Below are positions 41,246 through 48,799 of a DNA stretch of 57,982 nucleotides, piece by piece; position 1 is the first letter of the stretch, and each line of letters begins with the position of its first letter. Location: the NCBI GenBank assembly GCA_031261295.1, contig JAISKT010000186.1, positions 1 through 57,982 on the forward strand, read 5' to 3'. Under the pieces are notes generated by a model that searched no databases, had not been told where the DNA came from, and saw only the letters and a list, made by a program, of their open reading frames with translations. This DNA comes from Candidatus Symbiothrix sp. (GTDB lineage: Bacteria > Bacteroidota > Bacteroidia > Bacteroidales > Azobacteroidaceae). The position numbers and the translations under genes are program-made.

Positions 41246-41986
41246 TTATTCTGAAATTTCGTTATCCGAATAAAAAGATACATCTTCATCGGGCATGAAA
41301 ACATCCACTATATTCAATTCTTGCACGATTTTAAACGTGTTGTAAATGCTTTCGTACTCGCTCCTGCCGTTTACAAGTTTTATCGCCTCAATAGCCTTTT
41401 CAAACGAAGTGGCTTGAATGAGTACATTTCTTGTGCATGCATTGCCGGTTTCCGAATTTTCATCAAACATCGCGTAAATTTGGCAGCAATACCATTTTAC
41501 GTGCCATTTTCCGTCCGCTTCGTATTCATCGCGCTCTGTTTCATACATCTTGATTACTTTTCCGTATTTAAGTTTATTGACCTTAATGACCTCAAAAGTA
41601 GCTTCGATGTTTACCTCAAAATATTCAGAAATAAATACCTCTGCATCCGCCGGGCAATCCGCGCTAACAAAGTAGCTTTTTTGGCTTTTTCTTTTATTTG
41701 AACGCACTTTCAGAACCGTTTCCCAGAGGTTCAAATTCTTTTCCTGTGTTCCGAGCAAAGGAATGTTTGAAACTTTCACGGCTTTTACTCCGTTTTCTGC
41801 CAACAAAGAAATAGTAATGTCATTCAGGCACGTTCCTTTACCGCATAATACTTCGTTTCTTTCAACGGTTGTAATTTCTCCCGTTTCATCGTCTTCGATG
41901 TCTTCGTTCCAATACCGAAGTGCATTTTGGATTAAAAACCACCCACTCGCTTCGTGTACGTCTAATGTTTTCTTAATTAGTTCCAT
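41246..41986 (-). CDS. Early operon protein, unknown
   Basis: 246 aa. It is largely beta/alpha with an acidic centre (YWNEDIEDDETGEITTVERN), a glycine/cysteine turn (LCGKGTCLNDI) and strand-rich central segments (SYFVSADCPADAEVFISEYF). No motif I can name. Proteins of this length between a methyltransferase and a helicase are common in Bacteroidetes phages but uncharacterised. It follows the 47-aa gene and the palindrome-type promoter, so it is expressed early in that transcript. Confidence 0.6.
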   Translation of the reverse strand: MELIKKTLDVHEASGWFLIQNALRYWNEDIEDDETGEITTVERNEVLCGKGTCLNDITISLLAENGVKAVKVSNIPLLGTQEKNLNLWETVLKVRSNKRKSQKSYFVSADCPADAEVFISEYFEVNIEATFEVIKVNKLKYGKVIKMYETERDEYEADGKWHVKWYCCQIYAMFDENSETGNACTRNVLIQATSFEKAIEAIKLVNGRSEYESIYNTFKIVQELNIVDVFMPDEDVSFYSDNEISE

Positions 41987-41997
41987 ATTATTTATTT

Positions 41998-42141
41998 TTA
42001 AAAGTTTTCAATAAAAAAATACAGGTTATTAGGATTACCTGCGCAAATAAACCAGTCGGACGACTGTAAACAAACGCTAAGAGCCTTTCGGTTTAGTCTC
42101 TTATCCTTTAACCTGTATCTATATTCTTCTATCTGTCTCAT
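41998..42141 (-). CDS. Small protein at the head of the replication operon
   Basis: 47 aa, starting MRQIEEYRYRLKDKRLNRKA and ending FFIENF. Basic first half, aromatic second half with two cysteines. It begins about 23 nt from the -7 box at 42164 and ends 12 nt before the next gene, so it is the first frame of the transcript. It may be a real peptide or a leader frame. Confidence 0.5.
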   Translation of the reverse strand: MRQIEEYRYRLKDKRLNRKALSVCLQSSDWFICAGNPNNLYFFIENF

Positions 42142-42163
42142 ATTTGAAATTTGTTAGGTGCTG

Positions 42164-42196
42164 CAAATATAATAAAAGCACTTATATTATAAGTGT
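42164..42196 (-). promoter_or_regulatory. Leftward promoter of the replication operon
   Basis: CAAATATA at 42164-42171 is TATATTTG on the minus strand. The palindrome GCACTTATATTATAAGTGT at 42178-42196 lies 6 nt away in the -33 position, as at 3597 and 34473. It separates the replication genes from the methyltransferase gene that ends at 42214. Confidence 0.7.
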
Positions 42197-42213
42197 ATTT
42201 TTGCGAGATTTTT

Positions 42214-44148
42214 TTAATTAATTTTCTTATATTTCTGATTATCAATATTATAAATTTCATTTTCAAAAAGTATATTACATAAAGCTTCGCATAAAGCCTT
42301 TGCCGTCCTCACTTCTACGGCGTTTCCAATAAATTTCTTTTGGTCTGCTTGACTTCCAACCAAAACATAGTCTTTCGGGAACCCCATTATTTGTTTTAGT
42401 TCCGGTATCCTAAGCATTCGCATTTTAATGTCTATGATACCGTATAACGCCATAAATTCCTTTATTTTAAGCATTGATGGTGTATCTGTTTCTTCCGGCA
42501 CAATGGCAATTTCTCCGCTTTCTGTCATGATTAAATAAGGCGGCATTTTATCCATCCGGGCGATAAGAGTAAAGCATGGTTTGTCAATCGAACCTCCGGG
42601 AGATGTAAATTGTGGATTCATAAGATAGTGCCATTTCCTATTAGCTGTTACAACCGGTGCGGGGCTATCAATATCGCTCCCTGTGTTATTAAAATTTGTA
42701 TTCATCAACCAAGGCCGTAAACTTACAAGATTATATTTCGGGTTCGCTGTTATGCAGCCCAATGGTTGTTCGGGGCTTGCCGGTTTGCTGTTTCCAAATT
42801 GTTGGTCTATGAATTTGCATGAAACAAGCCTTTGTTTTGGGACAGGCATAACAGCAGGGCAAGGTTTATCCGTCCCTGAATGTTGCCCTCCTCCGGTATA
42901 GTAATTCATGAAAAACGGAGATATAAGTGATAAACGGTCTTTACAAGTAACCACCGGAGCCGGTTCACTTAATTTATGGTTATGTCCGTTTCCATAATAG
43001 GCAGATATGAACGAATGATGATCGTGTGTTGTTACCGCTCCGGCAGGTGCATCTACGGAGATGTTTTTTCCGTCCGGACTGCCTCCGTAATATTTTGATA
43101 AGAAATGAGTACTTACTAATTCCTGATTCCCTCCGGTGGCGGTTATTGTTCTCGCCGGGCGCTCAATGGAAATGATTTTACTTTCCGGCTTTCCGGTGTT
43201 TCTCTGTTGGATGAAATTTACTTTTGCAAGCCCAAATCTGTTGCATGTTGTTACTGTGTTGCAAGGCTCGTCAATAGACTTGATGCGATTAGGACGTTGG
43301 TTGTACTGGATTAAATATTTGTCTTTGCCTCCCGCAACGAATTTCACAAGTCCTGAGTAAATCCGCTCAAGTGTTGCATCAACAAGAGGCTTTTTCCGTC
43401 CGAATATGGATTCGCCCTCGTCTGAAAAATCCAACACTTCCCGGACCGGTTTCCATGATGCTAATGTTCCGAAAATCCCTGTGTCCCCATTCTTTGTATG
43501 GGTTGGTTCGGGAAATACAATCGGTAGTTTTTGCTTTGCAAATATTCCGAAAAAACGGCTTCGGGAAGTATATGCCCCATAATTAGCCGAGTTTAATATT
43601 CGGTGTTCAAACTGATAACCGTATTTACAAACATTTGATACCCATTGCCGGTAACAACGCCCGGAATCTTTGCTTATCGGCTTTCCGTTATCGTCAAGGT
43701 CTCCCCAACTCATAAACTCCTCAACATTTTCAATCTGTATGAAATCTGGGTCAATGGATTTGATATACCGATACAAATGCTCGGCCAAGGTGCGGCTATC
43801 TGCATCACGAGGCTGTCCGCCCTTTGCCTTGCTGAAATTGGTGCATTCAAGCGAAGCCCATAAAACGATAAAAGCATCGGGATATAATTCTCTCATTTTC
43901 TTGATATGAGCAATGAGTGGGGATAATTCCAATGTCCGTATATCTTCCGTGAAGTGCAAAGCATTCGGGTGGTTTTCTGCGTGGCTTGCAATAGCGTTTT
44001 TGTCATGATTGACACACCCTATAACCTTTGCACATTTACGTCCTTTGTGTTTTGCATTTTCTACACCGGTTGAAGTTCCTCCGGCTCCGCAAAACAGGTC
44101 TATATACAAGAGCTTTATGTCTTTATTATTCAAATAATCCAAGTTCAT
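42214..44148 (-). CDS. C5-cytosine DNA methyltransferase with repeat-rich target domain
   Basis: 644 aa. Motif I LYIDLFCGAGGTSTGVE (residues 14-30), motif IV with catalytic Cys in LECTNFSKAKGG near 103, and motif VI IENVEEF near 141. The usual PCQ is replaced by ECT, though the cysteine is kept. Residues about 275-540 contain some eight degenerate repeats of 30-38 aa with cores such as SEPAPVVTCKDRLSLISP and DSPAPVVTANRKWHYL, in the place of the target-recognition domain. Motif IX-X returns at the end (IPELKQIMGFPKDY, then FIGNAVEVRTAKAL). It probably protects phage DNA from restriction. Confidence 0.9.
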   Translation of the reverse strand: MNLDYLNNKDIKLLYIDLFCGAGGTSTGVENAKHKGRKCAKVIGCVNHDKNAIASHAENHPNALHFTEDIRTLELSPLIAHIKKMRELYPDAFIVLWASLECTNFSKAKGGQPRDADSRTLAEHLYRYIKSIDPDFIQIENVEEFMSWGDLDDNGKPISKDSGRCYRQWVSNVCKYGYQFEHRILNSANYGAYTSRSRFFGIFAKQKLPIVFPEPTHTKNGDTGIFGTLASWKPVREVLDFSDEGESIFGRKKPLVDATLERIYSGLVKFVAGGKDKYLIQYNQRPNRIKSIDEPCNTVTTCNRFGLAKVNFIQQRNTGKPESKIISIERPARTITATGGNQELVSTHFLSKYYGGSPDGKNISVDAPAGAVTTHDHHSFISAYYGNGHNHKLSEPAPVVTCKDRLSLISPFFMNYYTGGGQHSGTDKPCPAVMPVPKQRLVSCKFIDQQFGNSKPASPEQPLGCITANPKYNLVSLRPWLMNTNFNNTGSDIDSPAPVVTANRKWHYLMNPQFTSPGGSIDKPCFTLIARMDKMPPYLIMTESGEIAIVPEETDTPSMLKIKEFMALYGIIDIKMRMLRIPELKQIMGFPKDYVLVGSQADQKKFIGNAVEVRTAKALCEALCNILFENEIYNIDNQKYKKIN

Positions 44149-45085
44149 TTCGTATTCTTTTATTTGCTATTTCTACATTTTTAGGTTGTAATTCAATACC
44201 GATATAATTCCTGTTTAATTTTCGGGCTACGACAGCAGTTGTACCAGAACCCATAAATGGGTCAAGAACAATACCTCCCTCCGGGCATCCGGCTTTTATA
44301 CATGGCAGAATAAGTTTCTCAGGGTAAACAGCGAAATGGGCATCTTTAAAATTCGCTGTCGGGCAAGTCCATACGGAGCGTTTGTTCCTGTATGGACGAT
44401 AATCATAGGCGTTTCCGCTTTTGGTTCTGCAAAACACATCGGGATTGGCGGTATATTTCTTTCCTCCGTATCTTTGAGGTCTTAATTCCGTTTTTTGTGT
44501 TTGGTTATCATGGTTAGGTTTGGTGTTTTCGACCGGTTCGGCTATTGCTTTACTGTCGAAATAATACTTATTCGATTTGCTTAACAGGAAAATGTATTCA
44601 TGTGACTTTGTGCATCTATCCGTAACACTCTCCGGCATAGGATTAGGTTTTTGCCAAATAATATCTTGCCGGAGATACCAACCGTCATTACGCAAGGCAA
44701 ATGCCAACATCCAAGGAATACCTATCAAATCTTTTGCTTTTAATCCGTCAATTTTTGTAGGATTTGTAGCGTGTGAAGCACGGTTGGAGACTTGTACTCT
44801 GTTTTGAACGGTTTTATCTCCTTTTGCTTTTCCGCTGCCGTTATAACTGTCCCCGATGTTTAACCATAATGTTCCGTCGTCCCTAAGAACCCTTTTAACC
44901 TCGCCGAAAATCGCAACTAACTTTTGTACATATTCCTCCGGTGTTTTTTCTAATCCTATTTGCTCTTTGTGTCCGTAATCTCTTAAATTGAAGTACGGAA
45001 CAGATGTAACACAACAATGACAGGTTTTATCAGCCAATTTTTTAAGTTCGCACAACGCCTCGCCGGTATGGATAACATTAATCAT
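44126..45085 (-). CDS. N4-cytosine/N6-adenine DNA methyltransferase
   Basis: 319 aa. Motif IV TSVPYFNLRDYG at about residues 27-38 (a variant of TSPPY), followed by GTLWLNIGDSYNGSG, and motif I DPFMGSGTTAVVA near 277. The order IV...I places it in the beta class of amino-methylases. The central region has the usual variable recognition part. It overlaps the C5-methyltransferase by 23 nt and the gene above by 8 nt. With the ParB fusion and the C5 enzyme this gives three DNA methylases in one phage. Confidence 0.92.
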   Translation of the reverse strand: MINVIHTGEALCELKKLADKTCHCCVTSVPYFNLRDYGHKEQIGLEKTPEEYVQKLVAIFGEVKRVLRDDGTLWLNIGDSYNGSGKAKGDKTVQNRVQVSNRASHATNPTKIDGLKAKDLIGIPWMLAFALRNDGWYLRQDIIWQKPNPMPESVTDRCTKSHEYIFLLSKSNKYYFDSKAIAEPVENTKPNHDNQTQKTELRPQRYGGKKYTANPDVFCRTKSGNAYDYRPYRNKRSVWTCPTANFKDAHFAVYPEKLILPCIKAGCPEGGIVLDPFMGSGTTAVVARKLNRNYIGIELQPKNVEIANKRIRNELGLFE

Positions 45086-45737
45086 TGGTCGTATTCTGTT
45101 TGTCCTGTAAAATTTTAGTTGCTAAATTCCGGTCAAAATATCTATTTCTTGCGAAAAATGATTCAATCGCATCAATTTCTTTTTTATATTCTCCCACAAA
45201 GAATTTTTCGTTTGATTTCTCAAAAGCTATATAACTTTTGGGAGATTCAATAAGGTATATCCCGGCGCAATTATTTTCCGGGTTATTTTTTTGAAACCGG
45301 TATTTTTGGCTCTTATCAAATAAATCATTTACCTCATCTAACAACCAATGCAATTTCTTTATGGCTTCATCGTTTTCATAAAAATTACCTCCATTTTGTT
45401 TTTTGATTTGTTTTTTACGATAATCGAAATATTCTTTACAAACAGAGGGGCGCTTCATTGAGCAATTATAAGCAGACCTGCTGCAATAGCTTTTACAATG
45501 GCTCCGGCAACACCATATTCCCGGACATAAAAACTTTTGTATAGTGTTTATTGCATCACAACAACGTAAGTAACTCCTTTCCGATTCATGTTCTACTACG
45601 GAACTATTTTTTAATAATTCGTAAATTAAATCGTCTGATTTTTTAAAGTCCCTTTTATACTTAACTTTTTTCTGCGTTCTTTTCAAACAGTCTAAAAACT
45701 GTAAATAAGCTATATGCTGAGGTGTTCCTATACTCAT
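45078..45737 (-). CDS. Cysteine-rich protein next to template TR2, unknown
   Basis: 219 aa from the ATG at 45737 (MSIGTPQHIAYLQ). The frame remains open back to 45950, through the second DGR template, so the longer version would translate template RNA. A helical N-terminus is followed by a cluster of about ten cysteines at residues 60-110 (RCCDAIN, CCRSHCKSYCSR), enough for one or two zinc sites, then a charged helical region and a short alpha/beta end. It has none of the reverse-transcriptase motifs. It takes the place where an RT would normally follow a template, so a role in handling template RNA is possible. Confidence 0.65.
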   Translation of the reverse strand: MSIGTPQHIAYLQFLDCLKRTQKKVKYKRDFKKSDDLIYELLKNSSVVEHESERSYLRCCDAINTIQKFLCPGIWCCRSHCKSYCSRSAYNCSMKRPSVCKEYFDYRKKQIKKQNGGNFYENDEAIKKLHWLLDEVNDLFDKSQKYRFQKNNPENNCAGIYLIESPKSYIAFEKSNEKFFVGEYKKEIDAIESFFARNRYFDRNLATKILQDKQNTTND

Positions 45738-45789
45738 TTTATCTATTTTTTGTGGTTTATAAATTTTCTTTGCCTTTCTATTCGGAGTC

Positions 45790-45970
45790 TTCGGTTTCCC
45801 TACCAACACCTTTTGAATTTGTTGTTTTTCGCCAAGAGGCGAGGTTGTTTGTCTTTGATTATTTTTTGAGCATAGGTGAGCTGCGTTACCTGCATTCGGA
45901 TTCGAATATTCGTAGTTCGTATCGTTGAACGTGAAACCTGAAGGGTACAACCCACAAAGACAAACAACCT
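45790..45970 (-). ncRNA. DGR template RNA 2 (TR2 with flanking structural elements)
   Basis: In order on the minus strand: 5' flank 45955-45970, template 45871-45945, complementary flank 45842-45857 (16 bp, perfect with the 5' flank), hairpin CGCC-AAGA-GGCG on the plus strand (45830-45841), and a 17-nt block (45790-45806) identical to 10411-10427. Compared with TR1, the hairpin has a T-A pair changed to C-G with the stem intact. The conserved order suggests the same reverse transcriptase recognises both. Confidence 0.8.
45871..45945 (-). repeat. DGR template repeat TR2
   Basis: 75 nt. The coding strand has 22 adenines. VR2a differs at 16 of them and VR2b at 20, while all 53 other positions are identical in both. 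In the frame of the targets it reads PSGFTFNDTNYEYSNPNAG, rich in AAC, AAT and TAC codons. The end CACCTATG matches that of TR1. Confidence 0.95.
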
Positions 45971-45977
45971 TACTTTC

Positions 45978-46454
45978 TTATTTCGTTATTATCCCTTTGT
46001 GAACCTCTGTAATCTGTTTTCCCGAATATATCGCTAACGATTCGTCTTTCAGGCAAAGGCGAGCCGCGCTACCCGCATCCGGACACGAAGATGCGCAGTC
46101 CGCATCGTCGAACGCGAAACCCGAAGGGGTGATAGAATTGAACCAAGGCAACCATTTCTTTTGATTTCCGTCATTGTAGTCGGCTTTCCATCCCTCATTT
46201 AGCGCCTCTGTGAAAACAGCGGCATTGTATAATGATTGAAACCATTCGCGCATATCTTCCGGCGCATCACTGAATTTAGGAGTAGCCGGTCGCCCTGTTT
46301 CCTTAAAGGCGTCATCCAACGTTTTTACCCTGTCAGTCACTTTTTCGCTGAAAATTTCGGAGCCGAATAATTCTTCGAGTAACGTTTTTTCTCTTAATTC
46401 TCCGTCGCGATATTTCGCCAAAATCTCTTTTTTACTTATGCTTAATGTTGTCAT
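45978..46454 (-). CDS. DGR-diversified early protein (variable protein 2)
   Basis: 158 aa. Residues 109-134 are encoded by VR2a. The region before it is helical (GRPATPKFSDAPEDMREWFQ), then ALNEGWKADY...KKWLPWF leads into the variable segment and the conserved end AARLCLKDESLAIYSGKQ. The GF...(A/S)RLC pattern also ends the tail target at 10655, so these may be reduced C-type-lectin-like domains. It lacks a signal peptide and lies among recombination genes, unlike usual DGR targets. The partner is unknown. Shares its last 85 residues with the protein at 47549. Confidence 0.85.
   Translation of the reverse strand: MTTLSISKKEILAKYRDGELREKTLLEELFGSEIFSEKVTDRVKTLDDAFKETGRPATPKFSDAPEDMREWFQSLYNAAVFTEALNEGWKADYNDGNQKKWLPWFNSITPSGFAFDDADCASSCPDAGSAARLCLKDESLAIYSGKQITEVHKGIITK
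46054..46128 (-). repeat. DGR variable region VR2a
   Basis: Aligned with TR2 at an offset of 183 without gaps: 16 differences, all at template adenines. It contains the CGCCTTTGC initiation motif on the coding strand. Confidence 0.95.
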
Positions 46455-46605
46455 AATTTATATACTTTGATTTTTTTAGCTTATTTATCATTATGCCTGC
46501 CATACGCTTTGTATTTGCTGTTTTTGTATCATTTCCGGGCAAGCTTCGGAGAGCAGCGAGAAGTTTCGTTATCTCCTCCCGCTGCTTGTTTGATATTGCA
46601 TACAT
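46432..46605 (-). CDS. Small early protein
   Basis: 57 aa, MYAISNKQREEITKLLAALR and a basic end (MINKLKKSKYINYDNIKHK). It is amphipathic and helical, a kind of small protein common in Bacteroidetes phages between recombination genes. It starts 3 nt after the YqaJ gene and overlaps the start of variable protein 2 by 23 nt in another frame. It fills what would otherwise be a 153-nt gap. Confidence 0.6.
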   Translation of the reverse strand: MYAISNKQREEITKLLAALRSLPGNDTKTANTKRMAGIMINKLKKSKYINYDNIKHK

Positions 46606-46607
46606 GG

Positions 46608-47552
46608 CTATTTAAGCAAAAACCTCCGGGAGCCGGGAACGGTCATTGTGTACTGTCGTTCAAGTTCGGGATGTTCCTTGCAGAATAGTTTGCTGTCGAA
46701 CTTTTCGCTGTCCTTGGCCGCTTTCCATGTTGCAAGTGTTTGCCCGCAGTAAGAGATAGCTTCCGCATCGCCAAATGTGAGTTTGATTTTTGCTTCGAGT
46801 TCGTCTTTCCTTTCGTCAAGTTTTTTGAGTTCTTCCTTAACTCCTTTCAGCTCTGTGTAGGCTTGTAGAATCTCCTCCGTTGTTTCAATGATTTTGCCGT
46901 CTGTGTGGCGGGCGTATTTTGTAACAACGTCCTCAACGCTTGTAGATTCAGGTTCTTGTCCTCCGATGATATTGTCCGTCCAAAAACGTTCAACTTCCTC
47001 GCTTATCCATCTGAAAAAGTTGGGAACGAGCGCAATGTCCTTGTATCCAAATTCCCTACCGGATGAAAGCCATGCGAGAGAACCTTGCTCAAAACCGGAA
47101 ACACCTAATTGGTATTGCACCTGTACGAACCAATGCTTTGGCAAATCGTCTGCATCAATGGTTTTCTGTGTGGTTTTACACTCCAATATGCCCTTGTTTT
47201 CGTTGTTTTTAGGCATATCGGGAAGCCAAAACGTCCGGTCGGGTGATACCTGCATAAAAGGCTTTTCGGCACTTCTGTAAAGCCAATCACCGGCAGAAGA
47301 TTTAATCACTTCGCGCCCTGTTTCATCCGCCCAAAACATTGTTACGGCATCTTCCAAATAATGCCCTGCTTTCATTGCAAACGTTTCGTCTTTTGCCGGG
47401 TCAATTCCTTGTTTACGCCGCCATAATTGATACGGTGTTTCAAATGGATTCAGTCCGAGAATGGAAGCAACTTCGGAGCTTCCAATACCGCTTTTTCGGT
47501 GTTCAAGCCATTCGGTTCTATCCTTTGGCTTAATGATTGTTACATTGTTCAT
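46608..47552 (-). CDS. YqaJ-like (lambda exonuclease-type) recombination nuclease
   Basis: 314 aa from the ATG at 47552, which overlaps the stop of variable protein 3 (ATGA). It begins with the family signature WLEHRKSGIGSSEVASILGL and carries the PD-(D/E)XK core GILECKTTQ and the later Q-rich helix HWFVQVQYQLGV. With RecT (encoded 1.2 kb upstream) it forms an exonuclease/annealing pair that processes phage DNA ends. The C-terminal 80 residues are a coiled coil and a short beta unit. It ends in a true TAG stop. Confidence 0.92.
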   Translation of the reverse strand: MNNVTIIKPKDRTEWLEHRKSGIGSSEVASILGLNPFETPYQLWRRKQGIDPAKDETFAMKAGHYLEDAVTMFWADETGREVIKSSAGDWLYRSAEKPFMQVSPDRTFWLPDMPKNNENKGILECKTTQKTIDADDLPKHWFVQVQYQLGVSGFEQGSLAWLSSGREFGYKDIALVPNFFRWISEEVERFWTDNIIGGQEPESTSVEDVVTKYARHTDGKIIETTEEILQAYTELKGVKEELKKLDERKDELEAKIKLTFGDAEAISYCGQTLATWKAAKDSEKFDSKLFCKEHPELERQYTMTVPGSRRFLLK

Positions 47553-47905
47553 AAGATAAATCCCTCCCATAAATCTAAAAATTGTTTACCCGCATACGCG
47601 GCGAGTTCTTCGTCTTTCAGGCAAAGGCGAGCCGCGTGACCCGCAAGCGGAAGCGAAAAGCCGCAGCCCGCAACGTAGAACGCGAAACCCGAAGGGCTTA
47701 CATAGAACCACGGATACCATTTTTTTTCGTTTGAATTTCTGTAATCAGATATCCAACCCTCATTGAGTGCTTTAATCACGGTTTTTAACTTCTTGTAAGC
47801 AATTTCATCTGGCGTTGCATCGCCAAAATCTGTTATCGGTTCTATGCCGAGTACTTTACATGCGTCTTCGTAAGACGTTACCTGTTCTTTAATGTTCTGT
47901 TTCAT
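47549..47905 (-). CDS. DGR-diversified early protein (variable protein 3)
   Basis: 118 aa, the smallest of the three targets. Residues 70-95 come from VR2b. The N-terminus EDACKVLGIEPITDFGDATPDE is a helical unit; then KALNEGWISDY and KKWYPWFYVSPSGFAF lead into the variable part, followed by AARLCLKDEELAAYAGKQFLDL. It shares the second half with variable protein 2. It overlaps the exonuclease gene by 4 nt and lies between it and the DUF1351 gene, so all are made together early in infection. Confidence 0.85.
   Translation of the reverse strand: MKQNIKEQVTSYEDACKVLGIEPITDFGDATPDEIAYKKLKTVIKALNEGWISDYRNSNEKKWYPWFYVSPSGFAFYVAGCGFSLPLAGHAARLCLKDEELAAYAGKQFLDLWEGFIL
47622..47696 (-). repeat. DGR variable region VR2b
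   Basis: 75 nt matching TR2 without gaps. Twenty of the 22 template adenines are changed and all other positions kept, so it has diverged more from the template than VR2a. Contains the CGCCTTTGC initiation motif. Confidence 0.95.
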
Positions 47906-47920
47906 AAAATATTAAAAATA

Positions 47921-48799
47921 TTATAATTGTATTTTTTCAAAATCAATCCCGTGTTCATTCATAAAATCACCGAGCGCGATTATATTTTCACGAGTAGTCG
48001 TTACCTTGAATGCTCGTGTGAGCATTTGTTCTTGTTGCGGTTCCTGTTTGGGAGATTCAACTTCTTTTATTTCCTATTGCGCATACGGTATATTGTCAAA
48101 AGGTAATCCCGGAGAAACAGAAGCGGCTTTAGATTTGGCTTCTTCCTCTGCCGCCTTTGCTTTTTCCTTGTTTTGCTTTAGCGTATTTGCGTATTGGATA
48201 GTGCTGTTAATATTCAGCGTATCCAAATACAGAGATTTAAGCAAATCAACATCTTCTCCGATAGCTTCCAGAGTTGAAATATCATCGTTGATTTTTGATA
48301 TTTTAGCATCTATTTCATCATAGATGTTTTTCGGCTTTTCCGTCTTATTCAGCCATTTAATTTCAAATATCTTGTCAAGGGAAACGAGCGTAAATTGCTT
48401 GCTCTCCCAATATCGGTTAATCGTTTCGCGCTTTTCTTTCCGTGCCTTTTCATCGCTCTGTTTAACGACCGTATCAATCTTTGCCGAACATTCTGAAATC
48501 AGCTTTACCGTATCCGAAACAACATCTTTGAACTCTGAAAACGGTATCATAAACTCGCGCTCAATTTCAAGGCGTTTTGCATTCAACGCTTTAGCGGCAT
48601 TATTTAATAATGCCTTGTCTTTCTTTGCGAGGTCGATATTGCTTTCATCGTAGTTTACAATATCATATCGTTGTAATCCTCCTTTTACAATATCCCTTAT
48701 CTGCTCGGCATTAGTTGTCAATCTACCAAGCATTTTTTCGGAAACGACTAATTGTAAATCGGTTTCCTGTATTTCTACTTTTACCAAATCTTCGTTCAT
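47921..48799 (-). pseudogene. DUF1351-like early protein interrupted by an in-frame TAG
   Basis: The gene from 48799 codes for 241 aa (coiled-coil protein with a conserved region REFMIPFSEFKDVVSD), then meets TAG at 48074-48076. The same frame remains open for 50 more codons to a TAA at 47921. The extension RAFKVTTTRENIIALGDFM then HGIDFEKIQL resembles the usual end of DUF1351 proteins, which lie beside RecT in many phages. The stop is thus probably a recent nonsense change (CAG to TAG is one step), or else is read through. TAG is a true stop elsewhere in this phage, so the code is not reassigned. The short product may still work. Confidence 0.75.

Noticed and set aside
45078-45737. A second, divergent reverse transcriptase next to TR2
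   Set aside because: The protein lacks YxDD, the conserved Asp of motif A and the SQ motif; it is cysteine-rich and too short.
47921-48799. TAG reassigned to glutamine throughout the phage
   Set aside because: The exonuclease (46608), the frameshifted tail chaperone (18710) and integrase (55837) end naturally at TAG, and no suppressor tRNA is seen.
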